A stretch of 64,000 nt of DNA from Actinokineospora terrae. GTDB taxonomy: Bacteria; Actinomycetota; Actinomycetes; Mycobacteriales; Pseudonocardiaceae. The notes beneath the pieces are model-generated. The model saw only the letters and a program-made list of their open reading frames with translations, did not search any database and had not been told where the DNA came from. This document shows positions 44,819-56,273 of this stretch, in pieces. The number at the start of each line of letters is the position of its first letter. The stretch's first letter is position 1. The stretch spans positions 223,086 through 287,085 of the forward strand of contig NZ_FOGI01000003.1 in the NCBI RefSeq assembly GCF_900111175.1, read 5' to 3'. A program made the translations under genes and the position numbers.

Positions 44819-45982
44819 GTGCCCGTCGTTCCCGAGGTCCCGGTCACCGATCCGGCCGTGCTCGCCGACCCGTTCAGCGCGTACGCCCAGGCCAGGGCGG
44901 TGTCGCCGGTGGCGAGGCTGACCGGGGCGGGCATGCCGCCGATGTGGGCGGTCACCCGGCACGAACCCGCGCGGGAGGTGCTGAACAACCCGCGGTTCGT
45001 GCTCAGCGAGGCCAGCTTCATGCGGCCGCCGGGGATTCCCGAGCACTGCAGGCGGTACATGCACACCATGGCGGAGATGGACGGGCCGGAGCACGCGCGC
45101 GTCCGCGGGGCGGCCGCGCCCGCGTTCACCGCACGCCGGACGGCCGTCATGCGCCCGCGGATCGAGGCCGCCGTCGACCGGTTGCTCGACTCGCTGGACG
45201 CGTCCCCGGACCTGCTGCGCGACTTCGCCGGGCCGCTGCCGATGGTGGTGATCTGCGAGCTGCTCGGCATCCCGGAGGCAGACCGACCGGACTGGCTGGA
45301 GTACGGGCGGGCGGTCGCGGCGGGCTACGGACCCGGGTTCCTCGCCGCGATCCCCGGGATCATGGCCAGCGCGGAGGCGGCGGTGGCGGCCAAGCGGGCG
45401 CGGCGGGGGGCCGACATCCTGTCGCAACTGCTCGACAGCGAACTGACCGAGACCGAACTGGTGACCCTCGTCTGGCACCTCGCCCTGGCCGGGCAGACCC
45501 CCACCAACCTGATCGCCAACGGCGTCGCGGCGTTGTTCGCACATCCGGCACAACTCGACCTCCTGCGCGCGGACCCGACCCTCGCGTCTACAGCGGTAGA
45601 GGAACTGATGCGTTGGTGCGGCCCACAACTGCTCACCACCCCCCGCTTCGCCACCGAGGACATCACCGTGGGCGACGCGACCATCCCCCAGGGCGCCGCC
45701 ATGACCGTCGCCATCTGCTCCGCCAACCGCGACCCCGCCGCCTTCCCGGACCCCGACACCCTCGACATCACCCGCCCCCTGGGTGCCCCCACCCACCTCG
45801 GCTTCTCCCACGGCCCCCACTTCTGCCTCGGCGCCCCGCTCGCCCGCCTGCAAACCGAGATCGCCCTCACCGCCCTCCTGGCCCGCTTCCCCGCCCTTCG
45901 GCCCGCCACCGACCACTTCACCCGAACCCCAGACCCCGGCACCTGGCGCTTGGCCGAACTACCGGTACACCTAGCCGGATGA
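44819..45982 (+). CDS. Cytochrome P450
   Basis: A 387-residue soluble actinobacterial P450. The heme loop is HLGFSHGPHFCLGAPLAR with the Cys ligand; the K-helix ExxR is EELMR; the AEMDGPEHARVRG segment is typical of the C-helix. The I-helix reads LALAGQTPTN in place of AGxET(T), so the usual acid-alcohol pair for O2 activation is replaced. GTG 44819 is chosen for GGAGG at spacing 6. It is probably controlled by the divergent TetR protein. No redox partner is adjacent. Substrate unknown; no evident link to the PKS cluster. Confidence 0.93.
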   Translation: MPVVPEVPVTDPAVLADPFSAYAQARAVSPVARLTGAGMPPMWAVTRHEPAREVLNNPRFVLSEASFMRPPGIPEHCRRYMHTMAEMDGPEHARVRGAAAPAFTARRTAVMRPRIEAAVDRLLDSLDASPDLLRDFAGPLPMVVICELLGIPEADRPDWLEYGRAVAAGYGPGFLAAIPGIMASAEAAVAAKRARRGADILSQLLDSELTETELVTLVWHLALAGQTPTNLIANGVAALFAHPAQLDLLRADPTLASTAVEELMRWCGPQLLTTPRFATEDITVGDATIPQGAAMTVAICSANRDPAAFPDPDTLDITRPLGAPTHLGFSHGPHFCLGAPLARLQTEIALTALLARFPALRPATDHFTRTPDPGTWRLAELPVHLAG

Positions 45983-46046
45983 CCGCACAACCACCCCCCA
46001 ATCGAGCGATTCCCCTTGCCTGACCACCTTTTCGCCCAGGCCACGT

Positions 46047-46152
46047 TTGTCCACAAGCAGTCCTTTGTCCATAGATCCGCCCGATTTCCCCCGGCCCCCA
46101 TTGCCACCCCGATAGACTGGCGTCGGGGCAGCCCCCCGGAGAGGGTGGGGGC
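46047..46152 (+). promoter_or_regulatory. Paired DnaA-box / promoter-like element, copy A
   Basis: TTGTCCACA (46047-46055) and TTGTCCATA (46065-46073) are DnaA-box-like; the former is the actinobacterial consensus. After 37 bases comes CCCCGATAGACTGGC (46107-46121), containing the -10-like TAGACT, then a GC-rich hairpin region ending GGGTGGGGGC. The inverse copy at 57910-58014 keeps box order and spacing. It points into the gene-poor stretch. Confidence 0.6.
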
Positions 46153-46999
46153 CGGGGTGGGCGGGGAGGGCCTCCGGAATCGCGCCCGGGCTGGCGGGCC
46201 GCGGCTGGGCCGGCTCATCGCCGCCCGAGTTGGGTGTGGGCGCGGCGCAGTGACTGGAATGCCGTTGCGCCAGCGATCGGGGGCGAGGTTGACGGCGCGG
46301 TCGGGCTGGTGGAACGCACAGGCCTGGCCGGGCGGGTGCACACGGGCCCGGCCAGGCGCGGCGGCGCGGTCAAGCCGACTGATGTGGGCGATCGTGCAGG
46401 AGACGGCCAGGGGTGGCCGGTATCGGTAGAACGCGGCGGTGGGGATGGTGGGCTCGTTCAGGCTGGGGGAAGCATCCTGGCCAACTGGATGCGGTGGACC
46501 GACATGGCGCATGGTCATGCGGCAGGCAGGACGCAGCCGGGCTTGGCGAGCAGGCAGGCAGGTCGCGAATGGGGCCGGTTGGACCGGAATGCGAAGGCGC
46601 CAAAGGAAATGATCGTATCGCGGGTGAGGCTGGCCGCACACGGCAGACCAAAGGGAACGGCTGCGCCAGCGGGCATGTGTGGGCGTAACTGGGCTGGCTA
46701 AGCGCGCCAGACAGGCCGGCGGGAGCCTGCTGAGCTTGGCAAGGCTCCCGTTGGCCAGATTCATGGGACATGGCCGGGCAGGCAGGACGAAACCAAGCCT
46801 GACTGAACATGGCGATGCTGGCAGAACGGCGATCGTGCCAATGGCCGTGGTCAGATCGGCAGGACGCAGCGGGATGGCAGGTTCGATCGGGCCAGCAGGC
46901 TAGCGGAACGCAGTGGAGGGCCGGCTGAACGCTGCAACGGGCGCGAGCAGGCTGACGGGACATATCCGGGGCTGACAGGGCACGGGGCGGCGGAAGGTG

Positions 47000-47271
47000 C
47001 GGCGCCTTGAGCGGATGCCCCTCCGAGCTCAAACAGACAGGAACGAGCGCGGCACGGGCTAGCGGAACAACAGGCAGCACGAGCTGCGCCGGCTTGAGCG
47101 GACGACCTCCAGGCTCAGACAGACAGGAACAAGCGCCACCGTCAAGCCGATCGGGCACAGGTAGACGAACGAACGCGGTGGGCGCGGAAAGAGTCCAGGC
47201 GAGTAGGCGCTGCGAGGAGGTGGCTACCTGGGCGGCTGCCTCCAGAGTTCAGGCAGAAAGGAACAAGCGCC
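47000..47271 (+). repeat. Three degenerate ~50-bp direct repeats
   Basis: Copies at about 47000-47052, 47085-47137 and 47231-47271 share TTGAGCGGA/GGCGGCTGCC, a CTCAGACAGACAGGAAC-like core and a final AAGCGCC. Copies 2 and 3 also share a following GTCGAGC...TCGGG. Identity is partial; they seem old duplications within non-coding DNA. Confidence 0.5.
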
Positions 47272-47529
47272 GTCGAGCTAGTCGGGTGTGGGTGGACGGA
47301 TGGGCGCGGTGGGGGTGGTTAGGCGGACGAGGCGAGTAGGCGGCGCTGGCAGTTGAGTGTGGGCGCGGGGTGGGCAACGGGGGGTGGTGGAACGCAGCGG
47401 AAGGTGGCTGGAGGCCCGACGGGCGCGGGCAGGGAGAGCGGACGCGGGTGGGGTCGGCGAGACAGCGGAAGTGCCGACGCGGGAGGTGAGTTTCGGCTGG
47501 AGGGAGGGGAAGAGTGCTACAAAAGAGGA

Positions 47530-48075
47530 GTGCGCAGGGGGATTGTGATCGCGGGCGTGGTTGTCGTGGGGTTGGGGCTGGCGGGGGATGCGGCGGTCCG
47601 GGAGCGGGTGGCGTTGGCCGACTTCGGGCCCGCGGCGATGGCGCGTGCTGAGGCGTGGTTCGTGGCGGGGCCCACGTACAACCAGGACGCGTGCTTCAGC
47701 GTGGGGGGCGGGTACAGCGGCACCGACTGGGCGGGGGTGCTCGGGGGGTGTCATCGGCCTTCGTATCGGGCTGACTGTTCGGGGTTCGTGTCGATGGCGT
47801 GGGGGTTGTCGGTGAGTTACGCGACGCCGCGGGGTGGGGGTGGGCGGGATTTGGGGGATGTGACCCGGGTGGTGGAGCGGGGGGCGTTGGTGATGGGGGA
47901 CGCGTTGGTGCGCGACGGGGAGCACGTGCGGTTGTTCGAGCGGTGGGTCGACCGGGAGCGGGGCCGCTACCTCGCCTACGACTTCGGGTCCACGCCGGTC
48001 AAGCACCGCGTCTACGTCTGGGGTGGACCGGGCGAGCTCGACTACACGCCGGTGCGCTACCTCGGCGTCGCGTGA
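47530..48075 (+). CDS. Secreted NlpC/P60-like (cysteine peptidase/amidase) protein
   Basis: A 181-residue protein with an N-terminal signal-anchor (GIVIAGVVVVGLGLAG, cut near RVALA). The catalytic Cys motif reads YRADCSGFVSMAWGL, as in NlpC/P60 domains, and a His follows in RDGEHVRLFERW, with DFGSTPVKHRVY after it. NlpC/P60 enzymes cleave peptidoglycan stem peptides. It is somewhat compact for the family. The start is uncertain: GTG 47530 abuts AGAGGAG; GTG 47545 is an alternative behind AGGGGGA. Confidence 0.78.
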   Translation: MRRGIVIAGVVVVGLGLAGDAAVRERVALADFGPAAMARAEAWFVAGPTYNQDACFSVGGGYSGTDWAGVLGGCHRPSYRADCSGFVSMAWGLSVSYATPRGGGGRDLGDVTRVVERGALVMGDALVRDGEHVRLFERWVDRERGRYLAYDFGSTPVKHRVYVWGGPGELDYTPVRYLGVA

Positions 48076-48129
48076 GCGGGAATCCGCCGATCGGCCCGGC
48101 GCGCGGCTGATCGGCGATAGCGTCGCGCC

Positions 48130-49218
48130 GTGCTCGACGACGAGGTCGCGGCGTTCGTGGCGGCCAGGCGCGCGCGGGTGCCCGCGGTGGTGGCCGAGGT
48201 CGAGGCGTGGCGGCGCGCGGAGCGGGCGTTGACCAGGGCGGGCGCCGGGGCCGACGTGCTGGCCGGGGTGTCCGCGGTGATCAGCGACCTGCGCCGGGTG
48301 GTGGCCAGGCTGGACCGGGCGGCGATCGCGGTCGCCGTCGGGGGCAAGCGGGGCACCGGCAAGTCGACGCTGGCACGGTCCATCGCGGGCCTGAACCCCG
48401 CCGCCCTGCCCGCCGCGCCCGGGACGCGGCTGGTCCTGCGCGCGGGTCCCCGCCGCCGGGCGACCCTGCTCCCCCGCACCTTCGCCGAACTGCGCACGTC
48501 CCACCTGCGGCCGAGGCACCTGCTGCTCGGTCTCCCCGAGCCGCCCACCTCCGCCGCCGACCTGCGCGCCTGGCGCTACCCCGAGCCGGGCGACCAGGGC
48601 TACCTCGCCTGCGCCCACCCCAGCCTGCTGGCCGACCTGCGGGCCATCCAGGCGTCCTCTGTGGATCTGCTGGACCGGCGGGGCCGCCCGCTGCGGTTCG
48701 ACGACCCCCTCGACGCCGCAGCGGCTGCGGCCAGGGCACCGCACGCGGTCCGCGAGGTGCTGGTCGAGCGGGAGCGGGTGCCGATCTCGCTGCACGACCT
48801 CCCCGGCACCGGCGCGGTCACCATCAGCACCGATCTGCACGTCGTCGCGGGCCTCGATATAGATGTCGTACTCCAGGTGGTTCGCGGCCATTGGTGTGAC
48901 GCCGACGCGCGGGCCACGGCGGTGCTGGGAGAAGCGGGCGCGCCGGTTCTGGTCGTTCTCAATGGCGGTGAGAGCGTGCCGCGCGGTGTCGATCCGCTCA
49001 CCGCGTTGCGGGCCGATGTCCGGGACCGGGAAGCGGTGGCCGCCGAGGTCGTCGCGCCGTTGCTGCGCGACCTGGCGAACCGGATACCGGCCGCGGACGC
49101 CGAATTGCTCGCCGAGGTCCGCGCCGGGGCCGAACCGCTGCGCGTGGAGATGGCCGAACACGCGGACCTGGCCGAATGCGGTTTCCCGCCGAGCGCCGCC
49201 ACCGGCCGACCGGGGTAG
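48130..49218 (+). CDS. Dynamin-like P-loop GTPase, short form
   Basis: A 362-residue protein with coiled N-terminal region, G1/Walker A GGKRGTGKST near residue 75, G3-like DLPGTG near residue 225 and, where a GTPase has NKxD, the sequence VVLNGGES. Bacterial dynamin-like proteins are usually 550 residues or more; the helical membrane-remodelling part is short here. It may be a truncated or divergent member, or another P-loop family. GTG start 54 bp after the NlpC/P60-like gene without a clear ribosome site. Confidence 0.72.
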   Translation: MLDDEVAAFVAARRARVPAVVAEVEAWRRAERALTRAGAGADVLAGVSAVISDLRRVVARLDRAAIAVAVGGKRGTGKSTLARSIAGLNPAALPAAPGTRLVLRAGPRRRATLLPRTFAELRTSHLRPRHLLLGLPEPPTSAADLRAWRYPEPGDQGYLACAHPSLLADLRAIQASSVDLLDRRGRPLRFDDPLDAAAAAARAPHAVREVLVERERVPISLHDLPGTGAVTISTDLHVVAGLDIDVVLQVVRGHWCDADARATAVLGEAGAPVLVVLNGGESVPRGVDPLTALRADVRDREAVAAEVVAPLLRDLANRIPAADAELLAEVRAGAEPLRVEMAEHADLAECGFPPSAATGRPG

Positions 49219-49480
49219 GCCGAGTGGCCGACCCGATTCCCCCCGTGGATCTTGGTGGTGGATAACCCACCGGCCGCGGGCGCACCGGCGGAACGTGAAT
49301 AACCGGGGAACACCGGTGGGCGCCGACCGGGCTTAGCGGCGGGTGCCGGGAAACCACCGCGCCGCGGCGCACCGACCGGCGGAATTCCGGAGCGGTAAGC
49401 GGACTCGGGTCGGCGGTGCCCGCCCTGCCGGGAACGTCGTACGGTGGGTGGAACGAACACAGGCTTAAGGAGGGGTTCGG

Positions 49481-49828
49481 ATGCCCGAACCGGTGTTGGT
49501 ATCCATCGCGGCCGCCCTGGCTGCCAAGTCGGCGGGAGCGCTCTACGAACTGGTGCGAACCCGGTTCGCCCGGCGCGCGGAAGGCCAGGCAGCGCTCACC
49601 GCGGCGGCTGGGGCGGCACCGGAGTCCGCCGAAGTGGCCGTGCTCGCCGCGGAACTGGAACAGCTCGAGCGGGCCGATCCGGAGTTCGCCGAGGAACTGC
49701 GCGCCAACTGGGCGGTCGAATCGGCCGGGTTGCGCGCCGAGCACGGTGGCGTGATCAACCAGATCACCGGCACGGTGAGCGGCAAGGTGCTGCAGGCCCG
49801 CGACATCGACGGCGGGGTCAGCTTCTAA
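49481..49828 (+). CDS. Small protein with GVINQITGTVSGKVLQARDIDGG C-terminal motif
   Basis: A 115-residue protein: two helices rich in Ala/Glu, then a C-terminal motif of the kind VxQxxxGxVxGxVvQARDIxGGV. From general knowledge, that motif recurs in actinobacterial NB-ARC/STAND and other conflict-system proteins next to effector-associated domains. Here it stands alone as a small adaptor-like protein behind a dynamin-like protein. AAGGAGG precedes the ATG. I infer a component of a defence or self-recognition module; no direct proof. Confidence 0.72.
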   Translation: MPEPVLVSIAAALAAKSAGALYELVRTRFARRAEGQAALTAAAGAAPESAEVAVLAAELEQLERADPEFAEELRANWAVESAGLRAEHGGVINQITGTVSGKVLQARDIDGGVSF

Positions 49829-49846
49829 CCGCGCTGGAGCACAGCG

Positions 49847-49877
49847 GGACCGCGGCGGGTCGTCCCCGCCGCGGTCC
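49847..49877. terminator. Bidirectional terminator, 13-bp perfect stem
   Basis: GGACCGCGGCGGG and its exact complement flank a TCGTC loop, between the plus-strand small protein and the minus-strand lsr2. Confidence 0.88.
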
Positions 49878-49892
49878 GTCCCGGTGGCTGGT

Positions 49893-50294
49893 TCAGCCGG
49901 AGAACGCGGCCTTCTTGGCCTTGCCGCCGTTGCCCTTGGCCTTCACCGTGTGCGCCTCCTCGAAGGCCTCCACGACGGCGCTGGGGATGCGGCCGCGCTC
50001 GGAGATGTCGTGGCCGTTCTGCCGCGCCCAGTCCCGGATCGCCTTGGTCTGCTCCTTGGACCTGGTGTCGCCTGCGGGCTTGGTCGACGGCGCCGAGTGG
50101 CGCTTGACCCGACCACCGGTGCGCCGGGCGGCGGCGACGAACTCGGCCAGCTGCTCGCGCAGGCGGGTCGCGTTGGCCTCATTCAGGTCGATCTCGTAGT
50201 TCGCCCCGTCCAGGCTGAATTCGACCGGGCGGATGTCCTCGCCAGCCGAGCCGTCGAGGTCGTCGTAAAGCTGGACGATGGTCTTCTGAGCCAT
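49893..50294 (-). CDS. lsr2: Lsr2-family nucleoid-associated xenogeneic silencer
   Basis: A 133-residue Lsr2: MAQKTIVQLYDDLDGS N-terminus, oligomerisation strands (VEFSLDGANYEIDL), and a C-terminal DNA-binding helix pair with the AT-hook-like ERGRIPSAVVEAF. A Lys/Gly-rich tail (KAKGNGGKAKKAAFSG) makes it longer than the usual ~112. AGGTG precedes ATG 50294. Lsr2 binds AT-rich DNA and silences horizontally acquired genes, including biosynthetic clusters. Confidence 0.95.
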   Translation of the reverse strand: MAQKTIVQLYDDLDGSAGEDIRPVEFSLDGANYEIDLNEANATRLREQLAEFVAAARRTGGRVKRHSAPSTKPAGDTRSKEQTKAIRDWARQNGHDISERGRIPSAVVEAFEEAHTVKAKGNGGKAKKAAFSG

Positions 50295-51016
50295 AGGGCA
50301 CCTCACTGCACACGGGGTGTCACGGGAATTGAAAAAGCTCCCCACTTGCGGTGAACAGTACCCGCTGCGCAACGGTGTTTCAAATAGGTGTCGCTCGGCT
50401 AATGTCCCGCGTGTCGGCCCGCGGCGGGACCGCGCATCGGCGAAAGGTGGGTGCCTCGGCACATATCCGCCGGTGGACACCCGATTTCACGTCGAGTCGG
50501 GCAGCCGGGCGCGGTGGACCATTCCGCCGGTCGGGGGCCCGGGGGCGGCGGCGCGGCGGACGGCATACGAAAGCCGCTCCGGGCAATCCGGGCGGCGGCG
50601 GGCGGTCGGGATTAGCCGACCACCTCGACTCACCCGCCCCAGGCGATTCCACCGGGGACGCCGCGCGCGGCTACCGGGGGTGGTGGTCGAATGCCGCTCG
50701 ACGGACGCCGACGGGTCTCGTGACCACGCAATTCGGCCACCGGACGGCCACTCACGGTGTCCGTAAACCCTCCGGGTGGAGGGTGGGGGTATCAGAACTG
50801 CGGCCGAGGGGGATCGGAACGGCGGTCTCCCGCCGAAAAGCGACACGGGCGCGGTGCCTGGTTCGACATTCACCGATCGCCGCCGGTACCCCGAATGCCC
50901 CATCACGCACAATGCGGCCGAGTGGGTTGCTCAGTAAGACCGACTCCGGCCGTGGCCCGGATAGCGAAAACCCGGCCCAGGCGAACCTGGACCGGGTCGT
51001 CGTGCCGCGGTGCGGC
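50295..51016. other. Non-coding stretch upstream of lsr2
   Basis: About 720 bp between lsr2 and the GlyRS stop. Frames have Arg/Pro-rich composition and no ribosome sites, so no gene is called. The lsr2 promoter must lie near 50300-50400, where local A/T is higher; no -10/-35 could be fixed. The glycyl-tRNA synthetase terminator lies at the right end. Confidence 0.6.
50970..50997 (-). terminator. Rho-independent terminator of the glycyl-tRNA synthetase gene
   Basis: A 12-bp stem (ACCCGGCCCAGG / CCTGGACCGGGT, one mismatch) with a 4-base loop, followed on the minus strand by TTTT. It lies 20 bp beyond the stop. Confidence 0.8.
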
Positions 51017-54004
<2,988 letters not shown>

Positions 54005-54363
54005 GGCGAAACCTCACTAACGGGCTGGTGGGGGGTGCCCGCGAAGTCTAGAGGGGTGCCTCCGGGTCATCCCCGCGCACGCGTCGGTGGCGGTGGGGTC
54101 ACCCACAGGTTGGAGCACCGCGCCGGGCACCGCGCCGCGACATTCGCACCACCATCACCGGATCGAGCTAGTGGTATCCGACATTTTGGGCCTACTTCGA
54201 TCACAGCCAGTCAACTTTGTCGCCCGACACAGGGAGATATGCGGTGATCATGAGAAATTGGCCGGGGTCACCCAAGTGATCGTTTAGACTGGCCACGCCT
54301 CCCCCCGCCGCGGGCGTTTCCGCATTCGACGTGACCGAATACCCCTTTGGAGAACCACTTCCG
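54005..54363. other. Divergent intergenic region, glyQS and thioesterase
   Basis: About 360 bp without a gene. The left half is GC-rich leader of the synthetase; the right half (54165-54295) is A/T-rich and contains a probable plus-strand -10 TAGACT at 54285. No T-box, riboswitch or strong palindrome was recognised. Confidence 0.6.
54285..54290 (+). promoter_or_regulatory. Candidate -10 (TAGACT) for the thioesterase/SnoaL pair
   Basis: TTTAGACTGG in an A/T-richer stretch about 75 bases before the thioesterase ATG, matching the TAGACTGG of the two DnaA-box elements. No -35 at proper spacing was identified. Confidence 0.4.
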
Positions 54364-54918
54364 ATGACCCCTGTCGACACACCAACACGGGCACCGCTGA
54401 CCGACGCGCAGCCGCTGCCGACCGGGCGGCCGATGGGCCACTCCCGGTGCGAGCTGTCCCGGGTGATCTGGCCAGGCGACGAGAACATGTTCGGCTCCGG
54501 GAAGGGCAAGCTGATCCTCGAACTGGCCGACGAGGTCGGCTGGGCGGCCGCGGTGCGCCACAGCGACGGCCACGCGGTCACCGCCTCGGTCAACGACATG
54601 ACCTTCTTCACCCCCTTCTGGGCGGGCGACATCGTCACCGCCGTCGCGCACGTGGAGAGCACCGGCCGCACCTCGATGGAGGTCGGCGTGCAGGTCAGCG
54701 CCCGGCGCTGGCAGGGCCGCGACGAGCTCGAGGTGATCGCCGAGGCGCACCTGGTGTTCGTCGCGGTCGACGCGGACGGCGCGCCGCGCCCGGTCCGCCC
54801 GGTGCACCCGGAGACCGACGCCGAGTACGCCAAGCACCGCGCCGCGGCCATCCGCCGCGAGCACCGCAGAGCCCTCTCCGCAGCACTGGCCGAGGTCGCG
54901 CTCCCCGCACAGCGGTGA
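54364..54918 (+). CDS. Hotdog-fold acyl-CoA thioesterase-like protein
   Basis: A 184-residue protein with the acyl-CoA thioesterase pattern: SRVIWPGDENMFGSGKGKLIL (usually HxNxxGxxFGG), EVGWAAAVRHSDGHAVTASVNDMTFFTPFWAGDIVTAVAHVESTGRTSMEVGVQV. The N-terminal Pro-rich 25 residues are probably unstructured. ATG 54364 follows GGAG at 12 bases; a GTG at 54331 is an alternative. Its stop overlaps the next start (GTGA). Confidence 0.85.
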   Translation: MTPVDTPTRAPLTDAQPLPTGRPMGHSRCELSRVIWPGDENMFGSGKGKLILELADEVGWAAAVRHSDGHAVTASVNDMTFFTPFWAGDIVTAVAHVESTGRTSMEVGVQVSARRWQGRDELEVIAEAHLVFVAVDADGAPRPVRPVHPETDAEYAKHRAAAIRREHRRALSAALAEVALPAQR

Positions 54919-55370
54919 CCGGCGTGCTCGCCCTCGGCCCACCCGCGATCGGTGGCGCCGTCGACCAGGTCGACATGGCCGTCGCGTTCGTCCGGGAAAC
55001 GGTGAACGAGGGTGATTACACCGTTCTCGCCGAGTTCGCCCACCCCGATATCCGCGATCTCTCCGACGTCCGGGTATTCGACGACGGGATATCCGGCCTG
55101 CGCCATTCGGTGATGGCCGCGCGGCGGCTGATGCCCGATATCCACGCCCGCATTCTCAGCGCCAGGCGCACCGGGGCCGACACGGTCGAGACCCGGCTGG
55201 AGCTGTCCGGCACCTACCTGGGGTCGAACCTGGCACCGAGCCAGCGGCACGGCCGCTCGGCGACCTGGTGCCAGCACCACCTGTGGTCCTTCCGCGGCTC
55301 ACTGGCCCGCGCGCACCTGGGCTGGGTCGACCACCGGGGGCTGCGCGCCGCGCTCGGCGACCCGTACTGA
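54915..55370 (+). CDS. SnoaL-like (NTF2-fold) protein
   Basis: A 151-residue protein with the NTF2/SnoaL pattern: an N-terminal helix (DMAVAFVRETVNEGDYTVLAEFAHPDIRDLS), GLRHSVMAARRLMPDIHARILSARRTGADTVETRLELSGTYLG, and a WSFRG...AHLGWVD ending. SnoaL proteins are cyclases or small ligand-binding enzymes. Coupled by GTGA to the thioesterase. A strong terminator follows. Confidence 0.82.
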   Translation: MTGVLALGPPAIGGAVDQVDMAVAFVRETVNEGDYTVLAEFAHPDIRDLSDVRVFDDGISGLRHSVMAARRLMPDIHARILSARRTGADTVETRLELSGTYLGSNLAPSQRHGRSATWCQHHLWSFRGSLARAHLGWVDHRGLRAALGDPY

Positions 55371-55393
55371 CCGTCCCCCGCACCCGCTGGCGT

Positions 55394-55427
55394 GGTCCCC
55401 CGGTCGGCGCCCACCGACCGGGGGACC
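55394..55427. terminator. Terminator hairpin, 14-bp perfect stem
   Basis: GGTCCCCCGGTCGG and its exact complement around a 6-base loop, 23 bp after the SnoaL-like gene. Confidence 0.85.
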
Positions 55428-55594
55428 GAGCGGTCGCTTGCCCCGCCCGCGACGCGGCGCCCACCGCGTCCAGTCCCTGCTGTCCCGTTCCATCCTCGCC
55501 CCTCCTCGGGTGACCGGCCAGGGCCACCCGGCCCGGGGCCTTCAGGTCTTTCGCTGGGTAGAGGTCATTTCCCGTGCCGGGTGGTGCGTCCGAC

Positions 55595-55855
55595 CTAGCC
55601 CGCGAGCCGGTTGTGCGCCGCGGTGCGCGACTGCGGCCGCGACCAGGCCAGGCGCGGCGGGTGCGGCCAGTCCACGGTCAGCTCCTGCTCCTGCTCCACC
55701 TCGATCGCGAGGGCGTGGTCGGCCATCCTGGCGTCGTGTTCCGCGCCGACTCGTTCCTCGAGCAGCATGCGGTCGACCAGTGCCGAGGCCCGACGCAGAC
55801 GCCAGGTGAGAGCGGCGATGACCGCGAGTCCACCGAAGATCCACAGCAGTGTCAT
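55595..55855 (-). CDS. Small single-span membrane protein
   Basis: An 86-residue protein starting MTLLWIFGGLAVIAALTWRLRRASAL, one N-terminal transmembrane helix followed by an acidic cytoplasmic tail (LLEERVGAEHDARMADHALAIEVEQEQEL). ATG 55855 has GGAGAAG about 13 bases upstream, a little far. No family recognised. Confidence 0.55.
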   Translation of the reverse strand: MTLLWIFGGLAVIAALTWRLRRASALVDRMLLEERVGAEHDARMADHALAIEVEQEQELTVDWPHPPRLAWSRPQSRTAAHNRLAG

Positions 55856-56273
55856 GGCGATGTCGATTCTTCTCCGATTGCCAAGCCCGGGTGCCGATGG
55901 TGAGCGCGGAGGTCCTGGCGCTCGTTGGTCCGCACGGGGGCTCTGTTGCCCGTTCCATCGCACCGACCCATAACATCAGTTACACGTCGTGACTTATGAC
56001 AACCGACTCGCAACCAAGTATCACTCGTACGGCGTACACGTTGAGCCGTAAAGTAACGCCGTGACCTCGGCTGACGACTCTCCGAGAGGCCTCGCGACCG
56101 AGTGATCTTGTACCGAACGCCACCGGCTAGATCACCCACGGTGATGGCCTTGGGAAACTCCGGAGCGTGACCGGCTTCGTCACTAGGGGTCCACCTAGGG
56201 GTTGACGGTGCCTGTGGGGAACAGCACGATCGGAGCCGTCGAGCGACCAGGCCTGTCTGGGACGGATCCCGCG
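55856..56273. other. Divergent intergenic region with palindromes
   Basis: 418 bp, A/T-richer around 55975-56080, so probably holding the divergent promoters of the small membrane protein and the P450. Contains GTACG-G-CGTAC at 56027-56037 and ATCACC-CAC-GGTGAT at 56131-56145. No gene is supported, though a GTG at 56208 could extend the P450. Confidence 0.6.
56131..56145. promoter_or_regulatory. Perfect 6-3-6 palindrome before P450 gene
   Basis: ATCACC-CAC-GGTGAT, 130 bases before the P450 start. A candidate operator; no regulator gene is adjacent. Confidence 0.4.

Larger units (their letters stand above)
45983..47529. other. Gene-poor, repeat-rich 1.5-kb stretch
   Basis: Frames here lack the strong third-position GC bias of neighbours and give Ser/Pro/Cys- or Arg/Gly-rich nonsense on both strands, so I call no gene. 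It holds the DnaA-box/promoter element (46047-46152) at its left, then many imperfect short repeats: GGCAGGCAGGACG near 46521 and 46780, and three degenerate copies of a GAGCGGA...CAGACAGGAACAAGCGCC unit. It could be a long non-coding transcript read rightwards from the element, or decayed DNA. Confidence 0.6.

Noticed and set aside
46047..46073. Chromosome or plasmid replication origin at the DnaA boxes
   Set aside because: Only two boxes per copy, no dnaA/dnaN/parAB or rep gene nearby; treated as a regulatory element instead.
46370..47158. A 262-codon minus-strand frame, Pro/Ser/Cys-rich
   Set aside because: No ribosome site, no codon bias, composition follows the repeats; judged non-coding.
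47281..47529. c-di-AMP (ydaO-type) riboswitch before the NlpC/P60-like gene
   Set aside because: Context fits, but I could not find the conserved ydaO core; the G-rich repeats do not match it.
54005..54150. T-box riboswitch before the glycyl-tRNA synthetase
   Set aside because: No recognisable T-box bulge (TGGNACC) or AGGGTGGNACCGCG element in the leader.
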